From NCBI GenBank assembly GCA_002315495.1, contig DCGJ01000121.1:1-11056 (forward strand): a stretch of DNA of 11,056 bases, given 5' to 3'. Below, one piece after another: positions 6,290 to 11,056 of this stretch (position 1 is its first letter; each line of letters begins with the position of its first letter). The position numbers were made by a program, and so were the translations under genes. The stretch is from Lachnoclostridium sp. UBA1781. GTDB taxonomy: Bacteria > Bacillota > Clostridia > Lachnospirales > Lachnospiraceae. The notes below the pieces were generated by a model that was not told the origin of the DNA, did not search any database, and saw only the letters and a program-made list of their open reading frames with translations.

Positions 6290-6318
6290 ATATTACACGG
6301 GAACATATCCTTTGTCAA
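6290..6318 (-). promoter_or_regulatory. recA promoter
   Basis: A perfect -35 TTGACA (6318-6313), a 17-base spacer and TAATAT as the -10 (6295-6290) on the minus strand. Transcription is expected to begin near 6283, inside the LexA box, leaving a leader of about 45 bases before recA. Confidence 0.88.
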
Positions 6319-6337
6319 TAGCTTTTCGTCAAAAAAT

Positions 6338-6351
6338 CGAACAAATTTTCG
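6338..6351. promoter_or_regulatory. Second, imperfect LexA-like box upstream of the recA promoter
   Basis: CGAACAAATTTTCG differs from CGAAC-N4-GTTCG at one position. It sits within a perfect inverted repeat, AATCGAA and TTCGATT (6335-6341 and 6348-6354). It lies 19 bases upstream of the -35, centred about 67 bp from the first box. It may help cooperative LexA binding; this is inferred. Confidence 0.45.
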
Positions 6352-6412
6352 ATTCCCCTTCGGATTATGTTCTCCAACAATAAGTTCGATCGGGCTTCGT
6401 TCTTACATTCCC

Positions 6413-6444
6413 TACAATACTACATAATCTGTGCATTTATTGTA
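6413..6444. repeat. Inverted repeat in the ftsY-recA intergenic region
   Basis: TACAATA (6413-6419) and TATTGTA (6438-6444) are perfect 7-bp inverted repeats with an 18-base spacer. They lie in the 396-base space between ftsY and recA. Apart from this repeat, the recA control region and the ftsY terminator, I see no convincing gene in 6238-6633; a short AT-rich palindrome, AAAATG-CCG-CATTTT, lies near 6485-6505. Confidence 0.3.
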
Positions 6445-6556
6445 CACTGAATGATTTCTTCCCTGTTGCAACACAGAAATCATACCCGAAAAATGCCGCA
6501 TTTTCCATTGACGGCTTCCACAAACTTCGTACCTTCCTTTCGACAAATCAAGCAAC

Positions 6557-6599
6557 AAAAAATGCGGAAGCAGAATCCGCAGACTCTCTTTCCGCATTT
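6557..6599 (-). terminator. Rho-independent terminator after ftsY
   Basis: On the minus strand, AAATGCGGAA pairs perfectly with TTCCGCATTT over ten base pairs, with an inner GAGTC/GATTC helix capped by TGCG, and is followed by six T residues. It lies about 35 bases after the ftsY stop codon and should end the smc-ftsY transcript, separating it from the recA unit. Confidence 0.9.
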
Positions 6600-6633
6600 C
6601 AAGCAAACAAATTTGTTGAAAATGTACAAGCCC

Positions 6634-7578
6634 CTATTCTTCGACTGCAAATAATGCGTCCACAAACGAATCCGCATCGAATTTCTGGAGGTCTTCCAAC
6701 TTCTCGCCAACACCGATATACTTTACCGGAATTCCGAGCTCCTTCTGGATGGCAATCGCAATGCCACCCTTTGCGGTTCCGTCAAGCTTCGTAATTACAA
6801 TACCGGTAATCTTCGCAATTTCATTGAACTGCTTTGCCTGCTGGAGCGCATTTTGACCGGTCGTTCCATCCAGAACAACCAGGGTCTCTCGAAGCGCATC
6901 CGGGTATTCACGATCGATAACACGACTGATTTTTCCAAGCTCGTCCATCAGGTTTTTCTTATTATGAAGACGACCTGCGGTATCACAGAGCAATACATCG
7001 GTACCGCGTGACTTGGCAGCATGAACCGCATCAAATACAACGGCTGCCGGATCCGCACCCTCGGACGCAGAAATGATATCCACACCGGCGCGATTGGACC
7101 ATTCGATCAGCTGCTCGGTTGCTGCGGCACGGAAGGTGTCCGCTGCGCAAAGTAACGTTCTCTTTCCGTCTGCCTTAAGACTTGCGGCAAGCTTACCGGT
7201 CGTTGTTGTCTTACCGACCCCGTTTACACCGATGACAAGCACGACCGACTTCTGCTCGGTAAATGCGTATGCATCTTCCGGAACAGCCATCTGCTCGCGA
7301 ATGCTCTGCATCAGAAGCTCCTTACAGTCTGCCGGCTCCTTCACGTGATTCTCGCGAACCTTTTCCTTCAGAGAATCCAGGATGCTCTCTGTCGTAACGA
7401 CACCGATATCTGCCATAATCAGAATCTCTTCCAATTCTTCGTAGAAATCGTCATCAATATTGGAAAATCCATGAAAAATAGCATCAAGCGCATTTGACAT
7501 GCTTCGTCTGGTCTTGGAAAGACCGGCCTTCAATCGGGCAAAAAAGCCCTTCTTTTCCTTCTTTTCTTCTTCCATCAT
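6634..7578 (-). CDS. ftsY: Signal recognition particle receptor FtsY
   Basis: FtsY is the SRP-family GTPase that receives SRP-bound ribosomes at the membrane and hands them to the Sec translocon. The protein is 314 residues with a short, Lys/Glu-rich N-terminus (1-11) in place of the long acidic A domain of E. coli; the following basic helix GFFARLKAGLSKTRRSM (11-27) is likely the membrane-targeting part. The NG domain fills the rest: G1 GVNGVGKT (117-124), G2 DTFRAAA (147-153), G3 DTAGR (199-203), G4 TKLD (263-266) and GVGE (289-292). Two ATG codons stand in tandem at 7578 and 7575. The AGAGG site ends only two bases before the first and five before the second, so 7575 may be the main start. 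It lies 42 bases after smc, the arrangement known from the Bacillus rnc-smc-ftsY operon. Confidence 0.97.
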   Translation of the reverse strand: MMEEEKKEKKGFFARLKAGLSKTRRSMSNALDAIFHGFSNIDDDFYEELEEILIMADIGVVTTESILDSLKEKVRENHVKEPADCKELLMQSIREQMAVPEDAYAFTEQKSVVLVIGVNGVGKTTTTGKLAASLKADGKRTLLCAADTFRAAATEQLIEWSNRAGVDIISASEGADPAAVVFDAVHAAKSRGTDVLLCDTAGRLHNKKNLMDELGKISRVIDREYPDALRETLVVLDGTTGQNALQQAKQFNEIAKITGIVITKLDGTAKGGIAIAIQKELGIPVKYIGVGEKLEDLQKFDADSFVDALFAVEE

Positions 7579-7588
7579 AACCTCTTTC

Positions 7589-7609
7589 GGAGCATTTGGA
7601 AAATGCTCC
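7589..7609 (-). other. Perfect tight hairpin in the smc-ftsY gap
   Basis: GGAGCATTT and AAATGCTCC form a perfect 9-bp stem with a three-base loop, between the smc stop codon and the ftsY ribosome site. No T-run follows on the minus strand, so it is not a normal terminator. It ends only about three bases from the ftsY AGAGG site. It could be a processing or stability element, or affect ribosome access to ftsY. Confidence 0.55.
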
Positions 7610-7620
7610 CCTTCCCTATT

Positions 7621-10600
7621 TTACTGGTCCAGCTCGTTCTCAATCAGACTTACGGAAACCAGGGTGGAGATACCCTTCTCCTGCATCGTAATACCATAAA
7701 GCGCATCGGCTGCAGCCATCGTACCGCGACGGTGGGTAATAACGATAAACTGCGTATTCTTCGTCAGCTTATGCAGGTAATTTGCAAAACGACTTACATT
7801 CGAATCGTCTAATGCCGCCTCAATCTCATCGAGCAGACAGAATGGCGATGGCTTCAAATCGAGAATTGCAAACAAAAGAGAAATCGCAGTCAGTGCCTTC
7901 TCACCACCCGACAGCTGCATCATATTCTGAAGCTTCTTTCCCGGTGGCTGTGCAATAATCTGAATGCCTGCCTCCAAAACATCGTCCTCTACGGTAAGCT
8001 CGAGTGTACCCTTACCACCTCCGAACAGCTCCTTGAACACCTTATCGAAGCGCTTCTGTACTTCGCCGAAGGTTTCGTTGAACTGCTTTCTCATCTGGTC
8101 TTCCAGCTCATTAATGATACCAACCAGCTGCTTCTCGGCATCCTGAATATCATTCTTTTGATTGGTCAGGAACTCGTAGCGCTCCTTGGTATTCTTGTAG
8201 TCCTCGATGGCATTTACATTGACATCGCCGAGACTCTTAATCTTCTGCTTCGTCTCATAAACTGCCTTGCGAGTCAGTGCCGGATTCGTAATTTCGGCAT
8301 CACGATACTCGGTTGCAAGATTATACGTAATCTGGTATTCCTCCCACATGTAGCGGGTCTGATTATCCAGCTGCTCCTCCTGCTTTTCCTTCTGCGTCAC
8401 AAGACGGTATACTTCCTTATCCAAATCGTTCATTCTGGTTGCCAGCGTTTCACGGGTTTCGAAGAAGGTCTTATTCTGTTTTGTAATATCATCGGCGCAG
8501 GCACCGGTCTTTTCGATGCGCTCCTCGAGTTCACGAATGGAATCGGAAAGCCCCTTTTTCTCGGCCTCTAATCTTGCGACCTGTTCATACTTCGCATTCA
8601 GGTCCTCTGCATTCTCACTCTGCTCGCCAAGTACTTCGGTCTTCTCGGCCTCCAGCTTCTCGACATCCCCTGCGAGACGCTTAATGTTCTCAACACGATA
8701 AGCCAAATTCTGCTCCAAGCCGGAATACTCGGTCAATACACGAACGGCATCCGCAGAAGCATCATCCTCGGCAAGACGGGCATTTTGCAGCTTCGTCTCA
8801 ATCTCCTCGGCGCGCTTTTTCTGACTTTCAGCCAGCTCGTTATTTGCTGTAATCTTCTCCGAAACACGGTCCTGATTGGCCTTGGCATCGTGAATGTTCT
8901 GCTCCACATTGGCCAGGTCTTCCTTCAGGGAATCTCTCGTTCCCAAAAGGTCCTTGTTCTGCTCGGTAACGTGGTTTAAGTTAATCTTCGCAGTATTCAG
9001 TTCCACATAAAGTGCCTGAAGCTCGGTCTTCTTCTCGTCAAAGGCTTTGCGAAGACTGTCTCTGGTCTCACGAAGCTTGCGAACCTCTTCTTCGAGTTTC
9101 TCCGCTTCCGCCTTCTTGGTAACAACCTGCTCCTGCAGCTCCTCCACCTCACGGCGACGTCCAAGCACATTCGAATTGCTCTTGTAGGAACCGCCGGAAA
9201 CCGCACCAACCGGCTGAAAATGCTCACCCTCTAACGTAACCATTCTCACCGTCTGGCGGTACTCCTTGGCAATGGCATCCGCATGTGCGAAATTGTCCAC
9301 CACCAGATATCTTCCTACCAAAAACTTTACGACATCAGCGTAGAGCGGCTCGCACTGAATCAGCTCCGATGCAATTCCGATGACGCCCGGCTTCTTCAAA
9401 AGAGCTGCATCGAAATCTTCCTTCTTCACACGAATATCCGCAATCGGAAGGAAGGTCGCACGTCCCTGCTTGGTATTCTTCAATAAATCAATCAGACGTT
9501 TTGCCGTTTTGGTATCATCCACAACGACATTCTGGAAATTACCGCCAAGCGCAGTCTCAATAGCCGTTTCGTACTTCGTCTCCACATGAATCAAATCAGC
9601 GATTACTCCGTGAATTCCGGAGTCCGACTTTTTCTGCTCCATAACCTTACGAACCGCGTTGCCATATCCATCATAACGCTCTACAAGGTTTGCCAACGCC
9701 TCGGCCTTCGAGTTGGTCTCAATAAAATGCTGCTGTGCCTCGTTATAGGCATCGGTCTTTCCACGAATGGAAATCGTCAGCTCATGCAACTCACTGTCTA
9801 GCTTGTCGCACTCGTCCGAAGCCTCCTGAACACGTCCTGCAACGGACTTCAGGGCCTCATTTGCCTCGTCCACGCTCTTTAAAGCCTTGTCGGAATCAGC
9901 CTTAAAACGAAGCAGTCGGGCATTTAGCTCAGCCTTGGAAATGGTCTGCTGTTCCAAAATGGTATTGTAACGCTCGAGCTCAGCCTGTAACTGTGAATTA
10001 TCGTTCAAACAACGAATATGCTGCTCGTTACAGTTTCTCTGTTCCTCCACCATTGCATTGATATCGGCCTTCATCTGTCCCATCAATGCCTCGGCCTTCT
10101 CTTGCTCTTCCTTCAGCGCTTCAAGCTGAATCTGATATTCATCCCGCTGCTTTGTGCAGGCTGCAATTTCCTCCTGCATCTCTGCAATGCGGTTCTCCAT
10201 ATTCTTCACGCGCTCCACGCGGGTTGCATCCTGCGAAATAATCGTCTGAATCTGCTCGTTCAAAAGATTGATTTCACCGGAGGTCTGCTCGGAGCGAAGC
10301 ATAAGCTCCGTCTTCTGGTCCTTATCCTGCTGAAGGTTCCCCTGATGGAATTCAAGCTCCTCCAACAGACGGTCATAATCCTCCTTTGCCTGCTCGTAAG
10401 CTTCCTTGGTCGAATTCAGATTATCCTCCGCAATGGTAAGCTTGTCCTCAAGTTCCTTCTTTACGTCAGCATTTCGCTCGTACTCCAAAAGGAACAGATT
10501 CACTTCCAGCTTCTTCAGTTCTTCTTTATAATCCAGGTAAATGCGCGCCTTCTCGTTCTGACGCTCCAACGGCCCCAACTGCTTCTCGATTTCGCTGACA

Positions 10601-11056
10601 ATGTCCGTGATACGAGTCAGGTTATCGCGTTCGGCCTGCAGGTCGCGCTCGGCCGCATTTTTACGCTTCTTATACTTGGTAATACCGGCTGCCTCGTCGA
10701 AAATCTCACGACGCTCCTCCGGCTTTCCGGACAGAATCTTGTCAATCTGGCCCTGTCCGATAATGGAATAACCTTCCTTACCGATACCGGTGTCAAAGAA
10801 CAGCTCCTGCACGTCACGAAGTCGGCAAATGGTGCCGTTTAACAGATACTCCGACTCACCGGAACGATACACACGACGACCGACGGTAACTTCTTCATAA
10901 TCAATCGGAAGACCATGGTCCGAGTTGTCCAGGGTCAGGGATACATAAGCAAATCCAAGCGGCTTACGCGCTTCCGTACCGGCAAAAATAACGTCCTGCA
11001 TATTGGAGCCTCTGAGCTGCTTGGCGCTCTGCTCGCCCAATACCCAGCGGACTGCA
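7621..11056 (-). CDS. smc: Chromosome segregation/condensation ATPase Smc, 5' end cut by window edge
   Basis: Smc dimers with ScpA and ScpB organise and help segregate the chromosome by ATP-driven loop extrusion. About 1144 residues are visible from AVRWVLGEQSAKQLRGSN onward. The missing N-terminus is roughly 40 residues and contains Walker A (GPNGSGKSN in the family); the reading frame is open to the edge, so the TTG at 11040 is an internal Leu, not a start. Numbered from that Leu, the layout is: N-head to about 125, with FDEAAGITKYKKRK; coiled coil to about 470; hinge from GIHGVIADLI (475) to a conserved GGSYK near 614; returning coiled coil to about 960; then the C-head with signature LSGGE (1043-1047) and Walker B LLDEIEAALDD with Asp1071 and catalytic Glu1072. 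A THRRGTM switch follows. Length matches B. subtilis Smc (1186). It shares a transcript with ftsY. Confidence 0.98.
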   Translation of the reverse strand, partial: AVRWVLGEQSAKQLRGSNMQDVIFAGTEARKPLGFAYVSLTLDNSDHGLPIDYEEVTVGRRVYRSGESEYLLNGTICRLRDVQELFFDTGIGKEGYSIIGQGQIDKILSGKPEERREIFDEAAGITKYKKRKNAAERDLQAERDNLTRITDIVSEIEKQLGPLERQNEKARIYLDYKEELKKLEVNLFLLEYERNADVKKELEDKLTIAEDNLNSTKEAYEQAKEDYDRLLEELEFHQGNLQQDKDQKTELMLRSEQTSGEINLLNEQIQTIISQDATRVERVKNMENRIAEMQEEIAACTKQRDEYQIQLEALKEEQEKAEALMGQMKADINAMVEEQRNCNEQHIRCLNDNSQLQAELERYNTILEQQTISKAELNARLLRFKADSDKALKSVDEANEALKSVAGRVQEASDECDKLDSELHELTISIRGKTDAYNEAQQHFIETNSKAEALANLVERYDGYGNAVRKVMEQKKSDSGIHGVIADLIHVETKYETAIETALGGNFQNVVVDDTKTAKRLIDLLKNTKQGRATFLPIADIRVKKEDFDAALLKKPGVIGIASELIQCEPLYADVVKFLVGRYLVVDNFAHADAIAKEYRQTVRMVTLEGEHFQPVGAVSGGSYKSNSNVLGRRREVEELQEQVVTKKAEAEKLEEEVRKLRETRDSLRKAFDEKKTELQALYVELNTAKINLNHVTEQNKDLLGTRDSLKEDLANVEQNIHDAKANQDRVSEKITANNELAESQKKRAEEIETKLQNARLAEDDASADAVRVLTEYSGLEQNLAYRVENIKRLAGDVEKLEAEKTEVLGEQSENAEDLNAKYEQVARLEAEKKGLSDSIRELEERIEKTGACADDITKQNKTFFETRETLATRMNDLDKEVYRLVTQKEKQEEQLDNQTRYMWEEYQITYNLATEYRDAEITNPALTRKAVYETKQKIKSLGDVNVNAIEDYKNTKERYEFLTNQKNDIQDAEKQLVGIINELEDQMRKQFNETFGEVQKRFDKVFKELFGGGKGTLELTVEDDVLEAGIQIIAQPPGKKLQNMMQLSGGEKALTAISLLFAILDLKPSPFCLLDEIEAALDDSNVSRFANYLHKLTKNTQFIVITHRRGTMAAADALYGITMQEKGISTLVSVSLIENELDQ

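Noticed and set aside
6412..6606. Possible 64-residue minus-strand gene after ftsY
   Set aside because: It spans the ftsY terminator hairpin and T-run, and has no motif or credible start.
10018..10842. Leu-rich plus-strand open frame of 274 codons opposite smc
   Set aside because: It looks hydrophobic only because Glu/Lys/Gln codons of the Smc coiled coil read as Leu, Phe and similar on the other strand.
11038..11040. TTG as the start codon of smc
   Set aside because: The frame stays open to the window edge and reads AVRWVL just before GEQSAKQLRG, the conserved sequence that follows Walker A in Smc proteins.

Overview
All genes lie on the minus strand, so the map reads right to left. The gene set suggests a low-to-moderate-GC anaerobic Firmicute, most likely a Clostridia/Lachnospiraceae-type gut bacterium. 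The reasons are the smc-ftsY pair, recA-recX under a Firmicutes-type LexA box (GAAC-N4-GTTC), strong AGGAGG-like Shine-Dalgarno sites, and a biotin-dependent Na+-pumping decarboxylase operon. The lineage is inferred from gene content and was not tested by a search.

Right part (11056 to about 6560): a 5'-truncated smc (chromosome condensation ATPase), then after 42 bases ftsY (signal recognition particle receptor GTPase), closed by a long hairpin terminator. Rnc, the usual gene upstream of smc in Firmicutes, would lie beyond the right edge. A perfect 9-bp hairpin sits between smc and ftsY.

Middle (about 6350 to 4465): an SOS unit, recA then recX. Its promoter (TTGACA-N17-TAATAT) has a perfect LexA box over the start site and a second, one-mismatch box about 67 bp upstream. 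A hairpin lies in the 51-base gap between recA and recX.

Islet (about 4396 to 3726): a small toxin-antitoxin operon with its own promoter, a possible operator, a 52-residue antitoxin and a terminator. The RelE/ParE-type toxin gene carries a -1 frameshift near its 3' end, so it is probably a broken toxin with a surviving antitoxin.

Left part (3618 to 1): a strong promoter (TTGTAA-N17-TATAAT) drives a carboxyltransferase, an OadG-type membrane anchor, a biotin carrier protein and the beta-subunit Na+ pump, which is cut by the left edge. Together these would decarboxylate an acyl substrate, pass the carboxyl group to biotin, release CO2 at the beta subunit and export Na+. No biotin carboxylase is present, which fits a decarboxylase rather than a carboxylase. 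The carboxyltransferase is divergent in both active-site regions, and the beta subunit carries an extra hydrophilic segment near its N-terminus; these are the least ordinary protein features. I saw no tRNA, rRNA, CRISPR array or insertion sequence.
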